Source of the DNA: Saccharicrinis sp050589685
Lineage (GTDB): Bacteria; Bacteroidota; Bacteroidia; Bacteroidales; Marinilabiliaceae
Length of the DNA: 64,000 nt
Assembly: GCF_050589685.1 (NCBI RefSeq)
Contig: NZ_JBNGOS010000007.1
Span: 143,277-207,276 of the forward strand
Reading direction: 5' to 3'
Shown here: positions 27,209 to 37,070 of the stretch, one piece after another
Position numbering within the stretch: position 1 is the stretch's first letter
Layout: every line of letters starts with the position of its first letter
Notes under the pieces: model-generated
Databases searched by the model: none
What the model was told of the DNA's origin: nothing
What the model saw: the letters and a program-made list of their open reading frames with translations, nothing else
Position numbers and translations under genes: made by a program

Positions 27209-29434
27209 TTAATTTTTAAACAGATGAAAAGGACCCTTCCAGGTATATTGTTTGCCCGCAATATTAGTTGAATGCTCCTCGGAAGGGTCGCTTTTTGCAT
27301 TGGCAATGGCCAATATTATGGTACTTGTTTTAACTGTTTTTATCTCTACAATTGTGTAATCTTTATTATTTATCAAAGTCTTCACACCGTTTACCATTCC
27401 CACATGGTCTTCAACCAGTTCTGTTTCGAAATTTTTATTGCCATGTACCTCAATGGTGTTTACAAAACAAGTTGAAGCCTGATGGTTACGACGGAACAAA
27501 AAACCTGCTTCGTTACGCAACGAGAAATCCGGATCGTTGGCTCCAATCCGCGTAAAGAATATTTCATCGTTTGGCGCAGCTTCGCTGGTCAGAGTATAAA
27601 AGCGGCCATCATGGATCCAAACCGTTTGGCTGATATCTGCTGATGGTTTTCCTTTTGCTTCTTTCCACAGGTGTTGGTAACCAAAGTCGCTTCCCATCGT
27701 TTCCATTTGTGATGTGAATCTCTCATAATCGGTATTGGTGTATAGCAACTGACCTTTGTAATAAAAGGGCAGGTCAAAGGTATGTTTCTTATCATCCTCA
27801 ATCCTGAATATATCAACGATTAGAGGGGATGTAAAGGTTTCGCTATCCTTGATAAGAGCTATCGTCCTTTGCGCTTTAGCTGTTCCGTAGGCGTGGTTTT
27901 CCTTGGCACTCATAATGGCAATTTCTTTGTTCTCAACATTGAAAAACCATCTTTCTGCCGATGTTTTCTCTGCCTCCTTAATCTCGTTATTGAACTGTGT
28001 TTTTTTGTCCATTACCACTGTATTGTGTGCCACCGTTTGTTTAGCCCAGGTGGTGTTTTCAGGTAGATATCGTCCACCGTTTTTATATTCCACATTTACA
28101 TACCTGGCTGCACCATAATCAGAGAGAATCTCGTTTCCGTTTTCGTACATCATCATGCCTAAACGGTCGAAGTGTCCGTGTCCCATCCCTTGCGAAGCAT
28201 ATTTCATGGTAACACAAATAGCGTCTTTATGGGGGTTTCCCCTGAGAATCCCGACAGCTCCCTGTTTACCTTCAGCTCCATCCCTCAGCTCCATCGACAA
28301 CCACTTAAAAGGTTTGGCTTCGCCTTTGGCAATATCCCTGGCCACCTGCAAACCAGCCTGGCTTATGACCACTTTGCCTTGCTCTTGCGCAATACTCAAC
28401 AGCTCTTTTGATTCGGGGAAAGCCTGATAAACAATGTCAACCGCATTTATTAATTCCGGTGCCTTATAATTCATGTATTTTAGAGCATCATTAAAAGGAA
28501 AGAATTTCCCATCAGTATTGGTCATTTGAAGGGTTGCCAAAACAGCCTTTTTTAGAATCTGCTCTCGATATTCAAATATTTTATAATCCGGGTTGTTGTT
28601 GTCAATAGCCTGGGCGAACAACATATAAGGCAACAGTGCATAACGCTGGTAATAGGGACCTTCCATGTAATATCCATCTGGAGAAAACAGCAGATCTACC
28701 TGGGCATAAAACCCTTTAGGCTTGTCCTTATGCTCTTCTGTATCAACACCAAACAAAGCCCTTTTCACAAACTCATCGTTGTTCATGGCATAACCTGCCA
28801 TACCAACGGCAGCACAAGCCCAAACGGCATGATTATGTATACGGTTAAAAACAAAAGCGGACTCTACGGATAAGAAATTGGCATAAGGAACCAACAAGTC
28901 CTCTTCTATCTTTTTTTTATCTTCCGCCGATAAATAACTTTTAATACAATCGAAGGCTTGCGAAGTATAAACCATCCAAACCGCATCGTTTAATTGCTGC
29001 CAAAAAATACGCCCAGGCGCATAAGACTTCTTAATGGGATGATCGCCCAAAGTTGGATACATCTCGGCATATTCCAACAGCATGTTTTTAGTAAACTCCG
29101 CATATCGCTCCTCTCCTGTTAGTTGCCAGATAATGCCTGCCCCGTACATGGTGATATAATTTTGTTTATGGCGGTTGTGGGTGTATCCTCCAGCCGGGTC
29201 TTTGGGTATCGGAACATGAATCCCATTTGCCATATCCGCATCGGTTTCGGCAACCAAAGCCTCAAAGGACTTATCCAATAACGGAAGTTTACCTAATTCA
29301 TTTCTGATATCGTTTACCCCTTGGTTAGTCAGAATTACGTTGGGGCTGTTTTCTTCCGATTGGTGCGGAACGCATAGTGTTAATATTATACCCAAGGTGA
29401 TGATTCCGGCGATATTAAATCTTTTCTGTTTCAT
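27209..29434 (-). CDS. Oligoalginate lyase, polysaccharide lyase family 17
   Basis: The 741-residue protein (start at 29434; the longer frame adds ten residues) has an N-terminal hydrophobic signal ending at a possible lipobox Cys21 (LTLC). It has an alpha/alpha toroid then a heparinase II/III-like beta-sandwich. The catalytic Asn-His is in RIHNHAVWA (Asn201, His202), and the general-acid Tyr lies within SPDGYYMEGPYYQRY. The metal-binding beta-sandwich has MGHGHFDRLGMMMY and VAHNTVVMD. PL17 exolyases release unsaturated monouronate from alginate oligomers, the substrate for the KdgF encoded 95 bases downstream. Confidence 0.94.
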   Translation of the reverse strand: MKQKRFNIAGIITLGIILTLCVPHQSEENSPNVILTNQGVNDIRNELGKLPLLDKSFEALVAETDADMANGIHVPIPKDPAGGYTHNRHKQNYITMYGAGIIWQLTGEERYAEFTKNMLLEYAEMYPTLGDHPIKKSYAPGRIFWQQLNDAVWMVYTSQAFDCIKSYLSAEDKKKIEEDLLVPYANFLSVESAFVFNRIHNHAVWACAAVGMAGYAMNNDEFVKRALFGVDTEEHKDKPKGFYAQVDLLFSPDGYYMEGPYYQRYALLPYMLFAQAIDNNNPDYKIFEYREQILKKAVLATLQMTNTDGKFFPFNDALKYMNYKAPELINAVDIVYQAFPESKELLSIAQEQGKVVISQAGLQVARDIAKGEAKPFKWLSMELRDGAEGKQGAVGILRGNPHKDAICVTMKYASQGMGHGHFDRLGMMMYENGNEILSDYGAARYVNVEYKNGGRYLPENTTWAKQTVAHNTVVMDKKTQFNNEIKEAEKTSAERWFFNVENKEIAIMSAKENHAYGTAKAQRTIALIKDSETFTSPLIVDIFRIEDDKKHTFDLPFYYKGQLLYTNTDYERFTSQMETMGSDFGYQHLWKEAKGKPSADISQTVWIHDGRFYTLTSEAAPNDEIFFTRIGANDPDFSLRNEAGFLFRRNHQASTCFVNTIEVHGNKNFETELVEDHVGMVNGVKTLINNKDYTIVEIKTVKTSTIILAIANAKSDPSEEHSTNIAGKQYTWKGPFHLFKN

Positions 29435-29803
29435 TAAAGAACTAATTTTAATATGGATGATCAATAGAAATTGCCTTGCAATTCTATTTTAGTTTAACCG
29501 CATTTTTTTTGCGAATTACACGAATTTGTTTTTAATCCCGGAGGTTACCCCAGGCTAGTCTGGTATCTACCGAAGTAATTTCGGAACTACCTTTTCCGCA
29601 AAATTGCGGAAGGCTCTTTGGGAGTTAAAACGATTATCCCAAACTTGTCATTAGTCTTCATTTCAATGCCAATTCGATGATCAAAATCTAAACATTACTT
29701 ATAATACAGCAATGTGAAATTTTCTATCTCCATAGCAATCGGGACGGCTGATGCCTATTGTCATTAAGAATTTTTTAACTTCCTAATGACAGATCCCGGA
29801 TTA
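29435..29803. other. 369-bp gap: hairpins and diverged repeat copy B
   Basis: No gene is present between the PL17 and PL6 genes. TTCCGCAA (29594-29601) and TTGCGGAA (29604-29611) form a tight hairpin, preceded by CCGAA...TTCGG and GGTA...TACC palindromes. Positions 29641-29800 resemble 15115-15275. The copy ends in TGTCATTAAGAA...TTCCTAATGACA, an imperfect inverted repeat. The PL17 promoter presumably lies here, but I could not place it. Confidence 0.45.
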
Positions 29804-32050
29804 TCATTTTAACGCTTTACCGTTAACGCTTACATTGCTGGCGTTAAAGGATTTGTTATTGTATTTGATTCCATTTGAATCTGTAATTTCTATATGGCTT
29901 AAGTTGGTAATGGGTTCTCCATTACTCATGTATAAATCCAGGTAGTTACAATTGTCCATTTTTAAGTTGGAGATAGTATTCACCTGAACGCCATGGGTAT
30001 AAATAGCTGAACCTGTTTTGTTTCTCTTTCCGTTCCCTACATTGGCAAGAGTACATGTTTCCAATTTTAAGGACGGGCCAAAGGTGCTTTCGTCAGTCCC
30101 CCCCCTATATAGGTTTATTACTGCCCCTTGAACATCTTTAAATTCCGAGTTTTCGATCACCACGTATTCCGCATTATAAATACCCAGATCATCTGTTTCT
30201 TTGTTTAACAACATGATGTTTCCTGTGATATTGCTAAAAAAACAATTACGAATCACAATAGAGTCGGCCATAGTGTTCTTATACACTTTTAAAAAATCGA
30301 ACGAATGGTTTACATCCAAATCAGTGACCTTGCAGTCTTCCATTAAAAACTTGTAGTTGCAATTCATGGAATAATGACTGGTACTTACGATGCTGTTTCC
30401 TGCATAATCCGGTGATTCTGCACCATTTATTTCAATTCCCTTCAGTTTTAAGCCACCGCCGTTGGCAATCATAAACATCTCCGCTTTGCTTGATTTTATG
30501 ATTGGCTTAATATCCTGACTCGCACTTTTAATGGAAACGGGATGCCCCAACTCCATGCTCTTATCCATAACATAGTCGCCCGATTCGACCAAACTTAATA
30601 TATCGCCGGCTTGACTTGAAGCAATAGCATTGAACAAAGTATTCAGCCCAGCTTTAACCTCTATTACTCTTCCTGTATCAAATTGCAGCTCCCCTTTTTC
30701 TTTTGCATACCAGTTAACCCCGGTATTTTCGGTTGTTGCGGCTGGTTTTGCTAAGGTGCAACCGACCCCTTTATCCGTTTGGGGCATTTTATACCCAAAT
30801 TCATTCGCCACAACCTCCAATTTGGTCGGCGTCATTTTGTTTTCAATATTATTAAGATTATCGCCTATGAGGTTGTTTTTAAACTCAATACCAGCAACAT
30901 CGTCGTATACGGTAAATACATTATCCTTTTTATCATGATAGAAAACATTGTTTTCGATAATCGAGTTAATTGGTATGGCGGTTCGCTCTTCGTCGCTTCC
31001 TGCACATAATTGAATATGGTCGCAATTTACAAATGTGTTGTTGGCGAACACACCTCCATCTACCTGATGGTAACGGTTAATAGCCGAATTAGGTACGCCG
31101 TTCATAATAACCAACGCCCCTCTGAATCGATATCCTTTTAAATCGCTGAAATAGTTGTTAACAGCTTTATTTCTTTTGTTGATGATCCTGATTCCGCCCG
31201 TATAATCTTTTTCATTTCCGAGGAAAAAATTCCCTTGTGCAACATTATCGTTCCCGTGACGATAAGTCAAAGTTCCCCTGCACTCGTAAAAAGTGTTATC
31301 GATAAATTGGTTGCCACACGATTTGTTTGAGATGATTTCGTGCTCACCGTCGCAACTTTCGAAGTAATTACTATCTACTTGAGATGTACAAGTGGAAAGG
31401 GAGTAATGAGATGTGCCCAAACGAAGTGTTTCACCGCCATTGGCACCTAAATTTTGCCTATAACCAAAATAGTTATGGTCAATTCTGTGGTTATTCTCCC
31501 GGCAATCCTCATCAACCATCCTAACGGCCATGGTTACCCCTTTGTTTCTTTTATCTACCAGGTGACAATGGTCAACCCGGTTGTTTTTACCGTATAACGA
31601 AATCCAATAGGTCGACTCCATTCTCTCTGCCGGGTTAAAGTTATCCACCACACACTCGGTCACACGGCAATGGTTGGCATACACGCCCTTTTTCTTTTTA
31701 AATGAAATGACTTCGCTAGTTGGCGTATATCCATTGGTAAAAACCAATCCTTCAACAATTAAATGTTCTCCACTAATACTGATGCGAGATTGACCTTCGA
31801 GGGTTACTTTACCTTTGTCCTCAACAGTTAGTTTGATGGGGTTTCCAGCAGTTCCTTTTGCATCAAACTTAAGTTCCGCATTGTTCCAAACCCCGTTGGC
31901 CAGCACAATTACGTTCCCCGGAACTGCGTTTTTAACGGCATTTTCAAACTCTTCAACTGTTTTAACAATGTTTCCTTTGGATTGTTGGCAACCCTGCAAT
32001 GCCAATATTGCAAAGGAAAAAATAAGATAAGTTAAAAATTTTGTTTTCAT
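29804..32050 (-). CDS. PL6 alginate lyase, second lipoprotein paralogue
   Basis: The 748-residue protein (ATG at 32050) has a lipoprotein signal (ALQGC, Cys21) and the PL6 beta-helix with Glu236 and Glu238 in DGEHEIISNK, Lys243 and Arg264 in YRHGND. A second beta-helix domain covers its C-terminal 300 residues and retains the TDESTFGP motif shared with the 17637 copy. It is distinct enough from that copy to have its own preference. It stands between PL17 and an Nramp-like gene in the minus-strand operon. Confidence 0.92.
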   Translation of the reverse strand: MKTKFLTYLIFSFAILALQGCQQSKGNIVKTVEEFENAVKNAVPGNVIVLANGVWNNAELKFDAKGTAGNPIKLTVEDKGKVTLEGQSRISISGEHLIVEGLVFTNGYTPTSEVISFKKKKGVYANHCRVTECVVDNFNPAERMESTYWISLYGKNNRVDHCHLVDKRNKGVTMAVRMVDEDCRENNHRIDHNYFGYRQNLGANGGETLRLGTSHYSLSTCTSQVDSNYFESCDGEHEIISNKSCGNQFIDNTFYECRGTLTYRHGNDNVAQGNFFLGNEKDYTGGIRIINKRNKAVNNYFSDLKGYRFRGALVIMNGVPNSAINRYHQVDGGVFANNTFVNCDHIQLCAGSDEERTAIPINSIIENNVFYHDKKDNVFTVYDDVAGIEFKNNLIGDNLNNIENKMTPTKLEVVANEFGYKMPQTDKGVGCTLAKPAATTENTGVNWYAKEKGELQFDTGRVIEVKAGLNTLFNAIASSQAGDILSLVESGDYVMDKSMELGHPVSIKSASQDIKPIIKSSKAEMFMIANGGGLKLKGIEINGAESPDYAGNSIVSTSHYSMNCNYKFLMEDCKVTDLDVNHSFDFLKVYKNTMADSIVIRNCFFSNITGNIMLLNKETDDLGIYNAEYVVIENSEFKDVQGAVINLYRGGTDESTFGPSLKLETCTLANVGNGKRNKTGSAIYTHGVQVNTISNLKMDNCNYLDLYMSNGEPITNLSHIEITDSNGIKYNNKSFNASNVSVNGKALK

Positions 32051-32086
32051 TTTTATTGAATAGGTCATATTATCTTATCTGTTAAT

Positions 32087-33361
32087 TCAAAAATAATTCA
32101 TCACAGCCATTATACCATTATATGATATAACAAGTGAAAAAATAAGCGCCAATACCAGGCCTATGTTTATAAATACACTAATCCTATGGTTGCCCATGCG
32201 TTTTTTATTGTTGGCAAGAACTATGATTCCAATGATTACAAGCGGCAAAACAAACACATTAAAAACCTGCGTAAGTATCTGTGCCTGAATAGGATTTTTC
32301 CCTAAAATCGGAACTAGTAACGCAACCAATGCTGCTATGGCTGTCACAATCTTGAATTGTTTGGAATCGGTATCCAATTTTCCTTCCTGGTAATCAGCCA
32401 GTAGCAAAGGGGCAATCATCAGGCATGGGAATATAGAGGACAGCCCGGCACTTAATGTTCCAAAAACAAAAATGGTCAGCGCAAATCGTCCGGCAATTGG
32501 TTCCAGTGTGTTCACCATGTCAAGCACTTTGGTAACCACTTTCCCCTCATGGTAAAGAGCTCCACTAGCTACTGCCATTATAGAGCTGCTAATTAGAAAA
32601 ACCAGGATTGCGGCTGTGATCGAATCGTTTTTCTGCTTTTTTAAGTCTTTGATTGTCCAGCCTTTTCCGAGAACAAAAAGCGGTCTTGAAAGAAAAGTGG
32701 CTGCTGCCATAGTGGTACCAACAAAGGCAGCGGTTAACATTTGACCTCCTTTAACATCCGGAATTGACGGGATCAATCCACTAATGATTTCTTTGGGTTG
32801 TGGAAATACGAAAAACAGCGATGCTATAAATGAAACCCCCATTATCGTTACAAAAATCACCAGTACCTTTTCGAAAAACGTGTATTTACCCACCATTAGC
32901 AGCCCGTAAAATGTAACGATAATTACAATGGCGATAACCAGTACAAATTGATATTCCGAATTACTGATCGAAGGATAATAAATCGCAATAATTTCGTAAA
33001 TCATGTTCGCAGATATGCCCAATATCCCTGTGAGTGAGTTCCATTGCCCGAAAGAAATTCCAACAACAATCAATATCGCAATTACTTTTCCGGCCTTCAG
33101 GTGGTTTTTAAATCCAAACAAAGCGGTTTCTCCGGTTACCAGGGTATATTTTCCATACGTATAAATTAAGATACCAGAGAAAATACAACTTAGCAACAAC
33201 ACCCAAAGCAGTTGCATACCGAATGTACTACCGGCAACTATCATAGATGTTACACTGCCCGTTCCAATGGTGTAACCGATAGCAAAAATTCCGGGTCCAA
33301 ATGATAGGACAATAGCTAATAGCTTCTTAAAAAAGTTTTTGTTTGAGGTAGTGCTATGCAT
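32087..33361 (-). CDS. Nramp-fold membrane transporter without the metal motifs
   Basis: The 424-residue protein has about 11 hydrophobic helices and overall Nramp/SLC11 similarity (TGETALFGFKNHL, TVKDLKKQKNDS-like loops). The TM1 motif DPGN, which binds metal, is replaced by FGPGIFAIGYTIG (21-33), so both the Asp and the Asn ligand are lost. In TM6 the MPH motif is replaced by GTTMAAATF (Met218 kept). It is therefore unlikely to carry divalent metals as canonical members do. Its ATG overlaps the stop of the heparinase-like gene (TAATG), so the two are translationally coupled. I infer an organic solute, maybe a uronate or oligosaccharide product. Gene symbol mntH is deliberately not applied. 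Confidence 0.8.
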   Translation of the reverse strand: MHSTTSNKNFFKKLLAIVLSFGPGIFAIGYTIGTGSVTSMIVAGSTFGMQLLWVLLLSCIFSGILIYTYGKYTLVTGETALFGFKNHLKAGKVIAILIVVGISFGQWNSLTGILGISANMIYEIIAIYYPSISNSEYQFVLVIAIVIIVTFYGLLMVGKYTFFEKVLVIFVTIMGVSFIASLFFVFPQPKEIISGLIPSIPDVKGGQMLTAAFVGTTMAAATFLSRPLFVLGKGWTIKDLKKQKNDSITAAILVFLISSSIMAVASGALYHEGKVVTKVLDMVNTLEPIAGRFALTIFVFGTLSAGLSSIFPCLMIAPLLLADYQEGKLDTDSKQFKIVTAIAALVALLVPILGKNPIQAQILTQVFNVFVLPLVIIGIIVLANNKKRMGNHRISVFINIGLVLALIFSLVISYNGIMAVMNYF

Positions 33362-35610
33362 TATAGTTTAATTTTTTCTCCAGGTTTTATACTGGCGTTA
33401 TGTATTTCAACTGTCTGAATTCCGCAGTTGGTTATCTCAAGTTTTTCATTTTTAACATCCAGCCACAAATCAGTCTTTGAATTTATAATTACTTTTTTTC
33501 CATTTATAACAATTTCCGATACACCCATAAACAGGTAATCATTATCATGATAAATAATTTGCCGGGCATCCGTTTTAATATTTTCCGGGCAATTTTCTGC
33601 AGAAACAAGTCTCCAATTGTTGGCTTTAAAATTTTCGTAATCGTCCACCATCAGGCGTTCTTCGAAACCTTTAAAAGGGAACAGCAATGTCGTCCACGAA
33701 CTTTCATCCTGAAAAACTTTTCCGAAAACTGTTCTGCCCTTTCCTCGTGTTGAGGTTTTTGAGATTTTTTGAGCAGGACTGCCCAGTTGAATAATTTCAA
33801 GTCCCCCACCATTAGGGAAGACCGATCGTATATGACGTCCTTCTTTTTCAACATCATAGTGACCTTGCCAAAGCTGTTGGGCAGTATGTTCTGTATTATC
33901 TGTTATAAATTTATCGCGGACGACCCAGAATCCATCCTTTATAAAAATTACAGAGCGGAAAATTTGTGTGTTTTCGTTTTGATAACCATTGTGTGTGCCT
34001 GCAAAGAAATCGAAATGCTTGGAGGTATGCCAGGCGAGTACTTCAGGTACGGGTAATCCAAGCCACTGGCCGTAACCACTGCCGCCTTTGTTCCCTTTCC
34101 ATGTACGACCCTGCGGAATAGAATCCAGCAAAGGCACGTTCTTCACCCACGAGTTTTTAAATTCGGCCAGGTCACTTAAATAATAGCGAACCTGATAATT
34201 TGGCAACACCATATTTCCGTAGGCGTAAGCCTGAACCCCTAACATGTCGCCATGTTGATGCGATTGTTTTTGGGGAGTAATGCCTGCCGAAATAATCATA
34301 TATAAATCATCCTCATCCCATCCGTTTCGCATCACATAGTATCCGGTTTCCGACAAGGCGCATGAGCCTATCATGGGATCTTTTTTCTTAACCGTATTTA
34401 ATCGCGTAAGCTGTTCCGGTTTTAAAAACCAATAGTACTCGTATGCCACTTTTGACGATGCAAAATACGCATACTCAGGCTGTCCGAACAGCACTGTACC
34501 CAATGCCATTGTATGGTCAATTGTGTTGAACTCCGCCCAAGGTGAATCCGTATCATCCTGCAGCACGGAAGCTTTCTTATTTGGCAGGGCAATTTTCAGC
34601 AATACGTCAAAAAGCCCTTTAATTCTTGTTTCCCAAATCGGGTTTAATTCAATATTATTCAATAAGGCTAATTGGTAAGGGTAAAAATAATTTTCGATAT
34701 CATCGATGTGGTAATGAACCGAACGCTCAAACTGAAAACCATCGGAGTAAATTTCTTTTTCGAGGTGTTCTTCAAGCCGTTTTAACGCACGTTGTTTCCA
34801 TAGGTCGGCGCCCTCTATTTCGGGAAAAAGGAATGCCAGCATAGCCAAAGCGCTCATACCCCGGGTTTGATGGTTTCCCTCGGTGTATTCGGGGCATTGA
34901 TGATACAATTTTGCAGCCGTATGTAAAAAGGTACGAATCATCTCTAATTGCTGGTTGGCAGCGTATTCAGCAGAAGGTAATAAAGTTTGATGTACCTGCA
35001 ACCAATTATATACCCTGTTTCCGGCACGATACACTTCGTAAACGCCGTTGCCATCTTCAATGGTTTCGAATTGATTGTTGTTGAATGCTTCATTCAATGA
35101 TTTAGCCTGTTCCGGAATGTAATCCAAATATTTTTTATTGCCTGTATAATGATATAATAATGCAATGCTTCCGGCTTTGTGTTGCCGGGTAAGATGTCGG
35201 TAAGGGTAGGAAGTAACCGTTTCGCCTTTTAAATTCTCAAAACCTATTTTCCATTGGGTTGAAGCCGGATATAAATCCAAATGTTTTGACGCTTCTTTGC
35301 TATGAAATTCTTCGCGGTCCGAATACAACTGATTGTATTCGGCGAAACGGGTTTCAAAATTTTTCCAATCAAAAAAGTAACGTTCCGAAAAGCGTTCTTT
35401 AAAATAGTTTGCCAGCTTGTCGAGGGCTTCTTCTTGTTTTCCGGTTTTGTATTTATCTTGTATTTCTTTTAACTCAGCGCTATAACTAACATCCAATAAT
35501 TCAATTATTTCCTTATTGGTTGGAACATGGTCGTACGGAACCAAGGTACTTTGTGCAACCACGTTGAAAGGAAGAATAAACAAACAGATGTAAATAGCTT
35601 TATGAATCAT
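33361..35610 (-). CDS. Heparinase II/III-like secreted protein, putative lyase
   Basis: The 749-residue protein has a cleavable signal peptide (VVAQ at about 17-20), an alpha/alpha-barrel with the Asn-His pair in TEGNHQTRGMSALAMLAFLF (Asn246, His247) and a beta-sandwich with SHQHGDMLGVQAYAYG, typical of lyase families with the heparinase II/III fold. It does not match PL17 motifs, and I cannot assign it to a numbered family. It precedes the Nramp-like gene and overlaps it, and follows SusD. An exolytic or oligosaccharide-acting alginate lyase is plausible, but other uronate polymers cannot be excluded. Confidence 0.85.
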   Translation of the reverse strand: MIHKAIYICLFILPFNVVAQSTLVPYDHVPTNKEIIELLDVSYSAELKEIQDKYKTGKQEEALDKLANYFKERFSERYFFDWKNFETRFAEYNQLYSDREEFHSKEASKHLDLYPASTQWKIGFENLKGETVTSYPYRHLTRQHKAGSIALLYHYTGNKKYLDYIPEQAKSLNEAFNNNQFETIEDGNGVYEVYRAGNRVYNWLQVHQTLLPSAEYAANQQLEMIRTFLHTAAKLYHQCPEYTEGNHQTRGMSALAMLAFLFPEIEGADLWKQRALKRLEEHLEKEIYSDGFQFERSVHYHIDDIENYFYPYQLALLNNIELNPIWETRIKGLFDVLLKIALPNKKASVLQDDTDSPWAEFNTIDHTMALGTVLFGQPEYAYFASSKVAYEYYWFLKPEQLTRLNTVKKKDPMIGSCALSETGYYVMRNGWDEDDLYMIISAGITPQKQSHQHGDMLGVQAYAYGNMVLPNYQVRYYLSDLAEFKNSWVKNVPLLDSIPQGRTWKGNKGGSGYGQWLGLPVPEVLAWHTSKHFDFFAGTHNGYQNENTQIFRSVIFIKDGFWVVRDKFITDNTEHTAQQLWQGHYDVEKEGRHIRSVFPNGGGLEIIQLGSPAQKISKTSTRGKGRTVFGKVFQDESSWTTLLFPFKGFEERLMVDDYENFKANNWRLVSAENCPENIKTDARQIIYHDNDYLFMGVSEIVINGKKVIINSKTDLWLDVKNEKLEITNCGIQTVEIHNASIKPGEKIKL

Positions 35611-35652
35611 TTGTTCTATTTTTTTATAAGAATAACTTAAGCTTTTGAAGAA

Positions 35653-35674
35653 GGAACAGGATTAATCCTGTTCC
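35653..35674 (-). terminator. Perfect 22-bp palindrome between susD and the lyase gene
   Basis: GGAACAGGA (35653-35661) pairs with TCCTGTTCC (35666-35674) around a TTAA loop; the 22 bases are a perfect palindrome. It lies 33 bases past the susD stop on the minus strand and is followed only by a pyrimidine-rich TTCTTC. It may terminate part of the transcripts and so lower expression of the lyase and transporter genes relative to SusCD. Confidence 0.55.
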
Positions 35675-35707
35675 CTTATAAATAAAAGCTAACAACCTTA
35701 TTAACTA

Positions 35708-37060
35708 TTAATAACCGTCATTTTGAGTGATTACACCATCGGTTGCAAGAATTTCCGAGACAGGAACAGGAAATAAATAATATTTATTATCAAATGATAC
35801 TCCCATTTCAGATTGCGCAGTACCTGTTCTCACCAAATCAAACCATCTCTGACCTTCAAAGGCCAACTCCAGTCTTCTTTCGTCAGCAATAGCCTGCCTA
35901 ACCAAAGCCTGCGTATTAAGAACCGTATGATCCAAAACAGTTAATCCAGCTCTGGTTCGTATAGGATCCAATAGATCAAGTGCGGCCTCTCTGGCTGCCT
36001 CACTATCCGTATTTTCATTCAACGCCTCAGCATATAACAGAATAACATCCGCTAATCTTAGTTCAATCCAGTCGTGTTCTGCACCTAAACCACCTTCTTT
36101 AGGAAATTTCACAGCCGTTTTTCCTTCAGGGTGAAGGGTTACCGCTCTTCTTAGATCTCCCCCAACAAGTGTATCATTAGCAACAGCATCAAAAGCGGCC
36201 ACTAAGTCCGGATCTACAGGATAATCAGCTTTTGGATCATCTCCAACATACCAATTCCAAAAACGGGAAGCAAAAGCATATTCATCTTTGATAGAACTTG
36301 ATATCTGGGTTGAAAAAATAATTTCAGAATTCTCCACCTCATTTGCCGCACCAAAAATCTCATCAAAGTTCTCTTTTAAACTAATCCCAGCAGCATCAGC
36401 TCCGTTTATAACAGCAGCTAACTCCGTTGCAGCACTGCTGAAGTTGCCCATTTGCATGTACACTTTACCCAGCATTCCCTGAGCTGCGTATTTAGACGCT
36501 CTACCATCTTCTATTTCTGCATCCAAAGCCGCAATTGCATCAGTTAAATCAGGAATGATAACGTCATTATAAACATCAGCAGCTGGCTGTCGTACTAAAA
36601 TAGACTTATCTGTCAGGCTTGGTTCGGAAGACAGATTTACAGTGACATCTCCAAAAACTTTTACCAATTTAAAGTATGACAAACCCCGTAAAAATTTAGC
36701 TTCACCTACCTCAGTAGCATCCGATGAATTTTCAATTACGCTATTTGCAGTTAATATTGACTTGTATAAAGCGGTGTAGTAAGGGCCGAAGAATTGATCT
36801 TCCATAGCCGTTAAACCATTATCGTATTCATCAAATTCAGTGTACGGAGCTTCGTCCATTAGTGCATTGTCAGACCTGAATTCACTCATCACTGCTATTG
36901 GTGTTGTAGTACCTAGCTGATAGTAATATGCTGCATTCAAAACCCCCTCAAATTCTGTCAAAGCATCTGAACTGGCGATATTAGGTGGGTATTGATCCAA
37001 ATCTTCACATGCTGTTGTGATCAATAACAATGTGACCAAGAATATATATATAGTTTTCAT
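35708..37060 (-). CDS. susD: SusD-family glycan-binding outer-membrane lipoprotein
   Basis: The 450-residue protein has a lipoprotein signal ending at Cys18 (ITTAC) and the SusD/RagB fold made of TPR-like helices. Visible family elements include AKFLRGLSYFKLVKVFG, YAAQGMLGKVYMQMGNF and RRLELAFEGQRWFDLVRTG. It caps the SusC barrel and binds alginate oligosaccharides. It is shorter than the second SusD of this locus (450 versus 516 residues) and only distantly related to it. It begins 10 bases after the susC stop, so the pair is cotranscribed. Confidence 0.93.
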   Translation of the reverse strand: MKTIYIFLVTLLLITTACEDLDQYPPNIASSDALTEFEGVLNAAYYYQLGTTTPIAVMSEFRSDNALMDEAPYTEFDEYDNGLTAMEDQFFGPYYTALYKSILTANSVIENSSDATEVGEAKFLRGLSYFKLVKVFGDVTVNLSSEPSLTDKSILVRQPAADVYNDVIIPDLTDAIAALDAEIEDGRASKYAAQGMLGKVYMQMGNFSSAATELAAVINGADAAGISLKENFDEIFGAANEVENSEIIFSTQISSSIKDEYAFASRFWNWYVGDDPKADYPVDPDLVAAFDAVANDTLVGGDLRRAVTLHPEGKTAVKFPKEGGLGAEHDWIELRLADVILLYAEALNENTDSEAAREAALDLLDPIRTRAGLTVLDHTVLNTQALVRQAIADERRLELAFEGQRWFDLVRTGTAQSEMGVSFDNKYYLFPVPVSEILATDGVITQNDGY

Positions 37061-37070
37061 CTTTTTTTAT

